The translations under genes and the position numbers were made by a program. This document shows positions 28,995 to 37,808 of a DNA stretch of 64,000 nt, piece by piece (the stretch's first letter is position 1; every line of letters begins with the position of its first letter). Below the pieces are notes generated by a model that saw only the letters and a program-made list of their open reading frames with translations, was not told the origin of the DNA and did not search any database. The stretch is taken from contig CAJXWZ010000011.1 in NCBI GenBank assembly GCA_913062815.1, positions 1 to 64,000 of the forward strand, written 5' to 3'. This DNA is from an uncultured Colwellia sp. (GTDB lineage Bacteria > Pseudomonadota > Gammaproteobacteria > Enterobacterales > Alteromonadaceae).

Positions 28995-29366
28995 TTATGA
29001 TGGAACATCGTTCAACCAAGTAAGTGCGCTATCTCGGCAGGTGAAAACTTGAATATTTAGCGTTGATGAACTCGGAATATCAGCAGAAAAATCCGCACTC
29101 AATTTAGCTAATTTATTGGGTGCAAATACGGCTATTTGATCAAGGCCAGGATGCGCACCAAATTTTATCAGCGCATCTAACTCTGTTGAGTAAGCATTCG
29201 ATTTATTGATTAACAGTGAAAAAACGCCAGCAAACATATCATTAAAAGTACTGTGAATTTCATCTATCATTGTTAGATTTATACTCACGCCTTCATCAAC
29301 AATAACTTCACCAAGATCGTCTCTTAAATGATATATTTTCGCGAATGATAGCCGGTACAACTTCAT
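28995..29366 (-). CDS. Small protein of unknown function, possibly STAS/SpoIIAA-like
   Basis: A 123-residue protein from the ATG at 29366 with AGG nine bases upstream; the track uses a TTG three codons earlier. The alternating pattern (VSINLTMIDEIHSTFNDMFAGVFSLLINKSNAY and LDQIAVFAPNKLAKLSADF) looks like an alpha/beta STAS or SpoIIAA-like fold of the kind found as a lone domain in bacteria. This is a fold guess only. It is convergent with the U32 gene, with four bases between the two stops. Confidence 0.6.
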   Translation of the reverse strand: MKLYRLSFAKIYHLRDDLGEVIVDEGVSINLTMIDEIHSTFNDMFAGVFSLLINKSNAYSTELDALIKFGAHPGLDQIAVFAPNKLAKLSADFSADIPSSSTLNIQVFTCRDSALTWLNDVPS

Positions 29367-29597
29367 CAATAACAACCTACAACTTTTACTACTTATTAAT
29401 TTATACTAGCCAGATGGGCGTAAGACTGCAAGCTTTCTTAAATGAGCGACTGAATCATTATTAAAGCTCGTTTTAATTGGAATCTTTTAGTTTATTCGCG
29501 TATTCAATACTTTAGTAAATAGCACAAGATCCACAACCTAAAATTCAAACCTAATAAATAAAAGGGCAATTAATCTAATTATTATTACCTTGCACTC

Positions 29598-31577
29598 TTA
29601 TTTAAACAGCACTATGTCGCTGTCATATTGCTCTCTTGTGGTTAACAAAAGTGATTTATCATGAACATCTTGCAATCTAAAATGCTGTTCAGCTAATTCA
29701 AATATCAAGCTACTTTGGTTATTTGAGTACTGCCAAATTTGACTACCTTTTTGGCTTTGTGTTTGATAAAAAACACGATCCTTATCAAGGGTAAATCGAA
29801 GTAAAGTTTCTTTAGGTGCTACTAACACATTGTTAATACCTTCACCGCCTCTTAGCAACTTATTACCTTTTAACATCAGCAAATTATCATCGTTGTCTAA
29901 ATGTGCCCAGTCAACTTTTGCTGGTAATATTTGCTGCTGCCCTGAATCGAGGGCCAATTTAGCCAAAGAGAGTTGCTGACCATCGTTAAAACCTATCAAC
30001 AATGCATTTTCATGGTGATACCAATCTAGAATCGCATAAGCATTTTCCGCAACAGCATCTTGTTGGATGACAGTACCTTTCAAATCAATAACAAGTACCT
30101 CCTTATCAATGACAAAAGCGATAAACTCACTATTATGAGACCATGCAGGTGCTGCAAATATAGGTTTTTTAGCTGCGTTTTCAAAAACAACTTTCTCCCC
30201 TAACGGAGTTTTAATAAAGACTTGGGCATATCCGGCACGATATGACACAAAAACAACCATTTGATTATTCGGGCTATATTGAGCAAAAGTATCTTTTGAA
30301 CTGCTATTAATGACTGTTCTTTGCTGAGTATCATTAAGATTAACTTCTACAATATCTTGATCAATCTTTGATAAGGTTAAGGTAAGTTCATTGCCATCCG
30401 GATTGTAGTTTGAATAATACACGTTGAGATAATTATTAAATTCAATATCATGGCTTTGCCCTGATAATGAAACAAGCTCAAGTTGATTACTATGAGTTAT
30501 CAGTAAATGCTGCCCATCTGGATGCCAGTTAACTTCTAAGCTTTCATCATCATAGACTTTAATGGTTTGACGTTGCTTTGATGCTAAGTTCAACACTTGC
30601 ACTTGAGCCTGATTATTTTTTCTAATAGACATGACAATACTTTCTGCATTGGGTGATACTGCCATTTGTTCAATATAACTTTCGCTATCAGCGCTAAAAA
30701 TTCGTTGCGATTGTTGTGCTACCCAATTGTATTGGTAAAGTCCCTTACACCCTTTTTTAAAGGCTGCGGGTAAATCGCATAGGTAGTAAAATTGTTGAGG
30801 TTTTTTCCATTGCAAATTACTGATAAAACCAGCGCTATTATTGCTGATTAAATGACTCGCTTTTTTATTGGTTAGATGTATAAAACCCAGTGAATCCTGT
30901 TGCTCTCTCCCTACCGCATAGAGGATTCCTTGCCCACTAGGGTGCCAAGCTAAGGCATGATAGTTATCAAGTACTGCTGACACCTTCTTTTCCATACCTG
31001 TTGTTAAGTTTTTCACCCAAAGGCGGTGCAGACCAATTGCAGTAGCTCTTATAAACGCAATGTCTTCACCTGAAGGTGAAAAGGTTGAATAAAACTCATA
31101 TTCTTCTGTCGATGTTATGGGGGTAAGCTCAGTGAAGTTTGTTTTGACTATTCGAGGCTGTGGTTTTTGTTGGGAGATAAAAACGACACTAGCCAATATC
31201 ACCAAAATAGTCAGTGAACTGAAAATCACCTTTCTGACGTTGCTAGGTTGTTGCTTTCTTACCTTAGCCTCTAAGCTATAACCACGCTTAGCATGAGTAA
31301 GAATTAATTGAGCATTTTGAGCATTTTCGCCTAGCGCCTTTCGCAATTGAAGAATACATCGTTGTAGTGAGCCTGGGCTATAAACACTCTTTGGCCATAC
31401 CGCTGCAAATATCTCTTCCTGACTGAGTACTTTCCCCTGATGTTTAGCAAGAAAATACAGCACATCCATCACCTTAGGCTCTAGTTGAATTACTCTTTTG
31501 CCGTTAATTATCTGACAACGAGTTACATCTACTTGCCAGTTATTCAGGGTAAAGACTGAAGTCTTATCTAAGTCCAT
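29598..31577 (-). CDS. CadC-like membrane regulator with winged helix and TolB-like propeller
   Basis: One-component membrane regulator of about 659 residues. An OmpR/CadC-type winged helix (about residues 10-105, VFTLNNWQVDVTRCQI, GKVLSQEEIFAAVWP, LILTHAKRGYSLEA) is followed by one span (VIFSSLTILVILASVVFIS) and a periplasmic region with repeated WD40/TolB-like blades such as FSPSGEDIAFIRA, WHPSGQGILYAV, WHPDGQHLLITH and WSHNSEFIAFV. Such proteins sense periplasmic cues and act on nearby promoters. It is divergent from the serine hydrolase, its likely target. The track start is a TTG four codons earlier. Confidence 0.88.
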   Translation of the reverse strand: MDLDKTSVFTLNNWQVDVTRCQIINGKRVIQLEPKVMDVLYFLAKHQGKVLSQEEIFAAVWPKSVYSPGSLQRCILQLRKALGENAQNAQLILTHAKRGYSLEAKVRKQQPSNVRKVIFSSLTILVILASVVFISQQKPQPRIVKTNFTELTPITSTEEYEFYSTFSPSGEDIAFIRATAIGLHRLWVKNLTTGMEKKVSAVLDNYHALAWHPSGQGILYAVGREQQDSLGFIHLTNKKASHLISNNSAGFISNLQWKKPQQFYYLCDLPAAFKKGCKGLYQYNWVAQQSQRIFSADSESYIEQMAVSPNAESIVMSIRKNNQAQVQVLNLASKQRQTIKVYDDESLEVNWHPDGQHLLITHSNQLELVSLSGQSHDIEFNNYLNVYYSNYNPDGNELTLTLSKIDQDIVEVNLNDTQQRTVINSSSKDTFAQYSPNNQMVVFVSYRAGYAQVFIKTPLGEKVVFENAAKKPIFAAPAWSHNSEFIAFVIDKEVLVIDLKGTVIQQDAVAENAYAILDWYHHENALLIGFNDGQQLSLAKLALDSGQQQILPAKVDWAHLDNDDNLLMLKGNKLLRGGEGINNVLVAPKETLLRFTLDKDRVFYQTQSQKGSQIWQYSNNQSSLIFELAEQHFRLQDVHDKSLLLTTREQYDSDIVLFK

Positions 31578-31712
31578 ATACGTACACAATTACCGTAACA
31601 CGTTAAATATTAATAACATCAGTGAAAAATCAGCCAAAAATAACCTCACCAACATTGCCATATCATTACATAAAATTAAGATGCGGATTCTATCACATAA
31701 GGAATATTAAAC

Positions 31713-33206
31713 ATGAAAGATCTGGTCATTAACAAGTTAACATACCCATTGCTCGTTTTACTTTGTCTCTGCACTTTTTTTGACACTAGCGCAGCAGAGT
31801 ATATAGATAATAAGAAAGCGCCTAATTCAAAACTCATAACAACAGTCACGCCGTTTATAGCTGCAATAAACTCGGGCAACAAAAAGAACATAAAACACTT
31901 TATAGAGCAACATTTTTCGACTTCCTTTATGCCTGAAGGAAACTCAGATGAATTAGTCAACTATCTGCTCAGCTTATATTTTGGCTACGGGGAATTACAG
32001 TTCCATAGTTATCGTCATTATTCGCCTACTTTTCCCAATGAGCTGTTAGTTGTAGTTTACTCACCACTTACCGAGTCTTATCAAATGCTGAGTTTAATGA
32101 ACACTGAAAATAACACCAACAAAATAAGCAACTTTGATTTCTCTCCTGCTCGTTGGCCGAGTAATGTAAAAAAGCTGAAGCGTCTTTCTGAGGCAAAGGC
32201 AATGAATGAATTGCAAAGCTATATCCATAGAATGTCGCAGCATGACATATTCACTGGCAGCGTTTTAATCGCTAGAGGCGAGCAGGTATTACTAAAAATG
32301 GCCACCGGTGAAGCCAATAAATCTTTGCAAGTAGACAATACAATCAACACTCGCTTTGACCTTGCCTCGATGGGGAAAATGTTTACTGCTGTGGCAATTA
32401 ATCAACTCTTTCAATCAGCAACATTAACCCCAACAGATACGCTAGATAAATATTTAGATAGTTCATGGTTGCCAATCTCCATAAGTCAAAAAATCCAAAT
32501 TCAGCATTTGCTCACTCATACGTCTGGCTTGGGCAATTATGCTGCAAGAATGGACGACGTCATTAAGAGTAAACTTGTTAACTTAATTGATTATAAGCCC
32601 TTATTTAAAGGAGAGTCGTTAGCTTTCGAACCAGGAACCAGACAACAATATAGTAATTCAGGCATGTTTTTACTGGGTGTGGTTATAGAAAAGTTAACCT
32701 CGCTTAGTTATTTTGATTACATTGAGCAAAAAATATTTAAGCCGTCCAATATGAAACTATCAGGTTTTTTAGAACGTAACCAACCCCATAACAATGTTGC
32801 TATTGGATATGAGCGCACTAATGATAATACAACGGGCTGGTTCGATAATTCAGGGGTATTTGGTATTAAAGGAACGCCTGACGGTGGTAGCTTTTCTACC
32901 GTTGTAGATATGCATCAATTTGCTTTGGCACTCGCTAAAAATAAGTTATTAACGAAAAGTACCACAAAGCAAATGCTAACAAACAAGCCGGCGCTAAATT
33001 CTCATTATTACGGCTATGGTTTTAATGTGTCTGGCAAGAACAAAAACCATAATGTCGGTCATGAAGGTGGCCATTATGGTATTAGTACCTCATTTAGCTG
33101 GTACCCTAAAACCGACTATACGGTAATTGTTTTATCAAATTTAACGGAAGGTGCCGCTAGTATAAATAATAAAGCTAAAGCACTCCTTGAAAGAATAGCG
33201 CACTAA
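31713..33206 (+). CDS. Exported serine hydrolase, class C beta-lactamase fold
   Basis: Periplasmic serine hydrolase of the beta-lactamase/D-alanyl-D-alanine carboxypeptidase-like family. A signal peptide ends near CTFFDTSAAE. Catalytic motifs are SMGK (Ser219, Lys222), YSN (Tyr313) and HEGG (His450) in place of KTG, which fits esterases and peptidases of this family better than true beta-lactamases. An N-terminal region of about 130 residues resembles an NTF2-like or DUF3471-type accessory domain, uncertain. The 497-residue protein has AAGGAA before its ATG. Resistance function should not be assumed. It is divergent from the CadC-like regulator. Confidence 0.88.
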   Translation: MKDLVINKLTYPLLVLLCLCTFFDTSAAEYIDNKKAPNSKLITTVTPFIAAINSGNKKNIKHFIEQHFSTSFMPEGNSDELVNYLLSLYFGYGELQFHSYRHYSPTFPNELLVVVYSPLTESYQMLSLMNTENNTNKISNFDFSPARWPSNVKKLKRLSEAKAMNELQSYIHRMSQHDIFTGSVLIARGEQVLLKMATGEANKSLQVDNTINTRFDLASMGKMFTAVAINQLFQSATLTPTDTLDKYLDSSWLPISISQKIQIQHLLTHTSGLGNYAARMDDVIKSKLVNLIDYKPLFKGESLAFEPGTRQQYSNSGMFLLGVVIEKLTSLSYFDYIEQKIFKPSNMKLSGFLERNQPHNNVAIGYERTNDNTTGWFDNSGVFGIKGTPDGGSFSTVVDMHQFALALAKNKLLTKSTTKQMLTNKPALNSHYYGYGFNVSGKNKNHNVGHEGGHYGISTSFSWYPKTDYTVIVLSNLTEGAASINNKAKALLERIAH

Positions 33207-33326
33207 ATAATGTTTGCTATTAGCAATCATATCTATCAGATAAAGTTAATAGCAATCACTATCCTATACTCAGTAAAATGGAACTGAAAAGCCATTATGA
33301 TTGTTAATTAGGTTATAAATCTTTTT

Positions 33327-33374
33327 AAAGAAGGGATATCATTATTATAAAGAATGATAATGATCCCCCTCTTT
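33327..33374. repeat. Imperfect inverted repeat between convergent genes
   Basis: AAAGA, GGGAT and CATTAT on the left pair with ATAATG, ATCCC and TCTTT on the right, giving about 16 bp with short bulges around an 11-base loop. It lies between the hydrolase stop (33206) and the convergent DUF2855 stop (33438). No U-tract follows in either direction, so it may be a processing hairpin. Confidence 0.45.
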
Positions 33375-33437
33375 GCTTAGTCGCTATCAATACCTTTTTC
33401 CAGCTCGCTTCAATATATTATAAGGAAATGAAAATAC

Positions 33438-34532
33438 TTAAGGCTTTACAATAATTCCTTTTTCAGGGGATATTTGACCATTACACACTTGGGAGAATAT
33501 TTCAGTCATGCCTTCAACACCTTCTACATAGGTATAGTCCAACCAGGCAGCACTGCGTTGTGTACTTTTTGTCATAAATTCTCTAGATTGACGTTCAAAT
33601 TCTTTTCCGCCCCACGCTGCAATACGTTTTTGAATATGCCCTGGTGCGAAAAACATTTCACTTGGCGCTTTCTCCAATGGAGACTCGGTTGAAGCAGCGT
33701 CCCAATGGGTTAATCCCACTTGGATACAATATTGCAAATTACCATTTAAATGTTGCTCTATTGACTGAAGTTGCGCCGCATTGCCTGCCATATCGACAAT
33801 AACTGTTTTTAGACTTGCGTTAAGTGTTGTTAGGTCGTCGTACTGAATGACTTGCTCATATACGCCAAGCCCTTCAACAAAGTCACTATTACGTTTACTG
33901 GTCATGCCAATTAATGTTGGGGCATGCTCATGATCATCAATGCCGTAAGCTAGACCGATACTTGTTTTACTCGAAGCACTGATAATAATTATTTGTTCAG
34001 CTTCAAACCAGTTTTTACTTTGCAGGTAATCCCACAAGCAAAACGAGGTGATATGCAATGGAAACAACAACATACGATGACTATCAAAACGTTCATCATA
34101 ACCTGATTCAGCCAGAACCCGACGATATACATTATAGCCTTGAGGCAATAAAGCTCGATGAGCCGTACCATCGATAAAGCGCTGTGATGAAACGTGCGTT
34201 GCCTTCATCTTAAGTAATGATGTTGGCGGGAAATAGCCGAAGATTTTTTCACCAATAGGCATGTCTACACTATTTGAGCTGACAACCGTTGCAAAGCCCC
34301 ACACAGGAATGATACCCCATTGATTGTCAGCATTTTCGCAAGCTGGAAAAAATTGCCAATATCCTAACTGTTCACCTAATACGGCATAAGTGATATTGTT
34401 TGCCGTTAAGGCGAAGCTTTCAATCCGTACTATTACTTCGTCTGCTAATAACGGACTGTCTTCATTAAGTTCATTATTTTCAACCAAACGTATTTGAGTA
34501 AAATCTTTTTTGTTTACTTGAAACTCATACAT
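33438..34532 (-). CDS. DUF2855 family protein
   Basis: DUF2855 protein of 364 residues, a family with an MDR (quinone oxidoreductase)-like architecture. The N-terminal part has LLADEVIVRIESFALTANNITYAVLG, close to the catalytic domain start of MDR proteins, then PVWGFATVV; the later IIIISASSKTSIGLAYG resembles the nucleotide-binding turn but is degenerate. Activity is unknown. It overlaps the upstream flavoprotein gene by 8 bases, so the two are coupled. This pair is probably under the divergent TetR regulator. Confidence 0.85.
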   Translation of the reverse strand: MYEFQVNKKDFTQIRLVENNELNEDSPLLADEVIVRIESFALTANNITYAVLGEQLGYWQFFPACENADNQWGIIPVWGFATVVSSNSVDMPIGEKIFGYFPPTSLLKMKATHVSSQRFIDGTAHRALLPQGYNVYRRVLAESGYDERFDSHRMLLFPLHITSFCLWDYLQSKNWFEAEQIIIISASSKTSIGLAYGIDDHEHAPTLIGMTSKRNSDFVEGLGVYEQVIQYDDLTTLNASLKTVIVDMAGNAAQLQSIEQHLNGNLQYCIQVGLTHWDAASTESPLEKAPSEMFFAPGHIQKRIAAWGGKEFERQSREFMTKSTQRSAAWLDYTYVEGVEGMTEIFSQVCNGQISPEKGIIVKP

Positions 34533-35952
34533 GGCTTAACTCCTTTTCCTTAGTTTCAAGGCTGGCAATTAAGCGCATCATGTTTTCCATTGCTTTGGGT
34601 ACATTACCGCGCAACCGCTTAAGTAAAGCTTGTTTATCTTCATCGTTAGGAGAGACATCAGCAACCATTTTACTAAAACCATCCAGTCTATTGAAATACA
34701 ACCATTTTTGTAATGATTTGTCTTGTGACCAAATATATTGATTCTTCATAAAGGCAGCATTCACGGTTAGCCAATCTGTTGACTTATTCGGCAGTGGTAC
34801 CACTTGACTAAGTGCATTTTTCTGATGATCATTTTCATACGCCGCTTCAATATGCGCAATGAGTGCGGCACTGAAAACCGGCTGTATGATGCGAATGGTT
34901 TGCAAAGTAATCTTATCGTCATTAAAAACAGGCAATGATTTGCGATCGCCAATCGCACTGGCCGAACAATCAATAAATAAAGCGTTCTCGGCTACCTCTT
35001 GACTGCCCTGCTCTAAAGTTATTTCCCCTTTAGCAAGGTGCGTCACTCGGCCTTGGCGAATAACGTGTTTTATGCGACGCAATTGCGTCAATTCTTGTTG
35101 CGATATCGTTGCACCATGATACATTTCAGGTTCAATTTGGGTGTCTAAGCGCACCAGTACGCCGGTACTTTCGAGTTTATTGAATAAATCGCTTACCGAT
35201 GAAGCCTGTGCAAGTGCTTCCATTTGATTAGCTTGAGCGCCTATGGTGTCAAAGAAAAACTCTTGTGTAGGCTGAGTATTACGTCGGTCCATCAACCAGG
35301 CATCTCGCGGCATAACCCAACTAATATTGTCTGGATTAACTTGTTTTTCTAATAACCATAAACACGCATCTATGCCTGTTTTTCCACCGCCTACCACCAC
35401 ATACTGTTCTGGTGCTTTTGCAACTCTTGGTAAGTCATTAAGGGCGATAAAATCAATATCATCAGCCATTGTAAAATTGGGTTTGTGTGTAGAAGGCACC
35501 GATGTATTTAAATAGGTCGCATCGACTAAACGTTTATTCACCTTAACACTAAAGGTTTGCTCGCTAGTTAGGGAGGTAAATTGGTTGTTTCCTGTGTATT
35601 TGCACATGGGGAAATACTGTACTCGCCCTGAGGTTAAAAAGTGATGATTCATTACCTCGTCAAAATATGCGCTAACTTCAGCACCACTAGCAAGTTCATT
35701 CAATCCAATATTGAGGCCAATTTCATCTTTTCTTCCTTTACTCAACTCTTTTGAGCCAACCCCATAAAAGTTAGATGGTTGATGCAAGGTAACAAATGGG
35801 TAGGCATTGTTCCAATGCCCTCCGGGCTTTCCATGCATATCGACCATAATAATGGTAGCGTCGGTCTCTGTTAGCAAGGTATCAACAAATGCCATGCCCA
35901 TGGCGCCGCTACCTATCACTAAGTAATCAGCTTCTAATATTTGAACTTCCAT
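34525..35952 (-). CDS. FAD/NAD(P)-binding oxidoreductase
   Basis: Flavoprotein of about 475 residues. The FAD fold is ADYLVIGSGAMGMAFVDTLL (GxGxxG), followed by DMHGKPGGHWNNAYPFV, which resembles the flavin monooxygenase-like GGxW motif. A second nucleotide fold is in YVVVGGGKTGIDACLWLL. The ATG at 35952 has GGAG upstream, so the extra 11 residues in the track are not needed. The substrate is not known. It is the first gene of the pair with DUF2855 and lies behind two strong palindromes. Confidence 0.85.
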   Translation of the reverse strand: MEVQILEADYLVIGSGAMGMAFVDTLLTETDATIIMVDMHGKPGGHWNNAYPFVTLHQPSNFYGVGSKELSKGRKDEIGLNIGLNELASGAEVSAYFDEVMNHHFLTSGRVQYFPMCKYTGNNQFTSLTSEQTFSVKVNKRLVDATYLNTSVPSTHKPNFTMADDIDFIALNDLPRVAKAPEQYVVVGGGKTGIDACLWLLEKQVNPDNISWVMPRDAWLMDRRNTQPTQEFFFDTIGAQANQMEALAQASSVSDLFNKLESTGVLVRLDTQIEPEMYHGATISQQELTQLRRIKHVIRQGRVTHLAKGEITLEQGSQEVAENALFIDCSASAIGDRKSLPVFNDDKITLQTIRIIQPVFSAALIAHIEAAYENDHQKNALSQVVPLPNKSTDWLTVNAAFMKNQYIWSQDKSLQKWLYFNRLDGFSKMVADVSPNDEDKQALLKRLRGNVPKAMENMMRLIASLETKEKELSHV

Positions 35953-36011
35953 TTTATCTCCTACGTAAACGAATGAATTAACCAAGTTATAAAAACCAAC
36001 AACCCCTGTTC

Positions 36012-36052
36012 AATATAACAGCGTTATATTTAAAATATAACACTGTTATATT
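36012..36052. promoter_or_regulatory. Tandem palindromes, probable TetR operators
   Basis: Two 19-bp sites, AATATAACAGCGTTATATT (36012-36030) and AATATAACACTGTTATATT (36034-36052), each have perfect 8-bp inverted arms and a 3-base spacer. Their centres are 22 bp apart, two helical turns, so two dimers would sit on the same face. They lie 60-74 bases from both the flavoprotein and the tetR start, overlapping where promoters are expected. Confidence 0.8.
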
Positions 36053-36125
36053 TTGTCAAGATAATTATCTTATTCTATGTTAAATTATCGATATTGAAGC
36101 TTTGAGGTTATGTCACGGTCTGTTG

Positions 36126-36710
36126 ATGAAAAATACTAAAGAAAAGATTTTAATAGCGGCATCTAAACTATTTTTAGCTGGTGGATTATCAGCTTTGAGT
36201 GTTAGGGCTATTGCTCGTGAATCTAACTTATCAACCATTGGGATATACAAATATTTTCAAGGTAAACAAGGCATATTAGATGCGCTGTATATTGAAGGCT
36301 TTGAACGCCTACTTGACGCATTAGATGTGCCCATAAATATTCATGATCCAAAAGGTAATATCATTGCAGCAGCAAAAGGTTACATCAAAACAGCCTTTGA
36401 TTATCAAGGACATTACCGTTTGATTTTTGGCGAGCATGTTGCTGAATATGTGCCATCAGCTGAAGCCAAAAAAGTGAGCGAAAAGGCATTTATGCATACC
36501 ACCAAAATTATTGCTGGTATATTGCCTAATGACTCAACATTTGAGCAAAAACAGCAGGCATCATTACAAATTTGGTCACTTATTCATGGCTATATAGGGC
36601 TGAAGCAGCATGCAATTGCCGACGAAATAGAGCCAAACTTGTGGGAAGGATTAATTCTAGCTGCGGTGAGATTACACCTTGATGCTTTGGAACAGCATAG
36701 TCACACTTAA
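36126..36710 (+). CDS. TetR-family transcriptional regulator
   Basis: TetR-type repressor of about 194 residues: the N-terminal helix-turn-helix is TKEKILIAASKLFLAGGLSALSVRAIARESNLSTIGIYKYFQGKQGILDALY, with a ligand-binding C-terminal half. It is divergent from the flavoprotein-DUF2855 pair, and two palindromes in between are its likely operators. The start is odd. The best ribosome binding site (GAGG) serves an ATG at 36110 in another frame that ends after nine codons, while the in-frame ATG at 36126 has none. The first frame would join this one if one A of the AAAAA run were missing. Confidence 0.9.
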   Translation: MKNTKEKILIAASKLFLAGGLSALSVRAIARESNLSTIGIYKYFQGKQGILDALYIEGFERLLDALDVPINIHDPKGNIIAAAKGYIKTAFDYQGHYRLIFGEHVAEYVPSAEAKKVSEKAFMHTTKIIAGILPNDSTFEQKQQASLQIWSLIHGYIGLKQHAIADEIEPNLWEGLILAAVRLHLDALEQHSHT

Positions 36711-36758
36711 AAAATACTATAGGTACTTTTTTGAACTGATAGCTCTGCAGTCAAAATA

Positions 36759-37631
36759 TTAAGAACAATAAGCCCGATAAATAGCAGGGGTTAGTCCTGT
36801 CATTTTCTTAAATTGCTGAGTCATGTGGCTTTGCTGGTTATAACCGGTTGCCACACTAATCTCTGAAATTGTACGCTTGGTTTTTAAAAATTCTTTAACT
36901 TTATCTATTCTAAGATGATTAATAAAACTCGCCGGCGATTCACCGAAACTCTCTTTAAACATTTTGGCAAAATGAAAATGACTTAAACTCACTTCATTTG
37001 CCAGCCTGTCTATTGTTAACTTTTCATGTAAACAATCATAAATTATGGCTTTGGTTTTTCTAATATGAACAGGTGAAAGACCACCTCGTATGTTATGGCC
37101 TTTTATATGATAGCCATTATAGTTTTTGATGAGGTGATGAAAAATATCATAAAGTTTTTGTTCGGAAAACAAGGGAGAAATGCCATGATAATTATCATAA
37201 ACTTGGCAATAATCAAGAAATAATTTTTCTAATTGGCTATCTTGTTGATAGGTAAGATCCTGTAAATCAACATGTCTTACATCACAATCAAAATTGATCG
37301 CGGCATATTGCTTTAAAATCACATCGGTGAAATAAAGATGCACAAATTCTATTTCGCCATTAATATTCCAGTTCGACTCGTGCCTTTGCGGCATCAATAT
37401 CATTTTACCTGGCGCGCCCTTATTTGTCGGTTGATCAGCCCTAAAACTCGTTTCTCCGCCATTAAGATACATGCTCAGCGTATGACTGTCTTGTTTGTTA
37501 TAGTTCACCTTATTCTTGGCTATTTTCCAGCGAGATGTTGCCACATTCGATTGTAATTGAATTTGCTCCACTATTTCGGCATTCGCGGAAAGTAGCATAG
37601 CGCTGTTAATTTTTCGATGTTCTTTTGGCAT
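36759..37631 (-). CDS. AraC-family transcriptional regulator
   Basis: AraC/XylS-type regulator of 290 residues. The N-terminal half is a cupin-like sensing domain (GKMILMPQRHESNWNINGEIEFVHLYF). The C-terminal half has both helix-turn-helices: LTIDRLANEVSLSHFHFAKMFKESFGESPASFINHLRIDKVKEFL and ISEISVATGYNQQSHMTQQFKKMTGLTPAIYR. It is convergent with tetR and divergent from the CPBP-like gene, a possible target. The ligand is unknown. Confidence 0.92.
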   Translation of the reverse strand: MPKEHRKINSAMLLSANAEIVEQIQLQSNVATSRWKIAKNKVNYNKQDSHTLSMYLNGGETSFRADQPTNKGAPGKMILMPQRHESNWNINGEIEFVHLYFTDVILKQYAAINFDCDVRHVDLQDLTYQQDSQLEKLFLDYCQVYDNYHGISPLFSEQKLYDIFHHLIKNYNGYHIKGHNIRGGLSPVHIRKTKAIIYDCLHEKLTIDRLANEVSLSHFHFAKMFKESFGESPASFINHLRIDKVKEFLKTKRTISEISVATGYNQQSHMTQQFKKMTGLTPAIYRAYCS

Positions 37632-37808
37632 AACTCATAATACTAATTGTGTGTTAGAAAGTATGGTGAATTTCAAACTAGAATGTAAGCAAGTATATTT
37701 AGCTTTAGGCTGATATAAAACCCCAAGATTTTGATATCAACCAAGCTACAACTATTCAATACTGCTACAAACGTGTCAACACGCCGATTCGGCAATGTAG
37801 GAATATTA

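Noticed and set aside
31713-33206. True class C beta-lactamase (antibiotic resistance)
   Set aside because: The third motif is HEGG rather than KTG, and there is an extra N-terminal domain. The broader serine hydrolase family is the safer call.
33327-33374. Fur box, because of GATAATGAT in the right arm
   Set aside because: Only half of the Fur consensus is present, and the site lies between two convergent gene ends, where a promoter operator is not expected.
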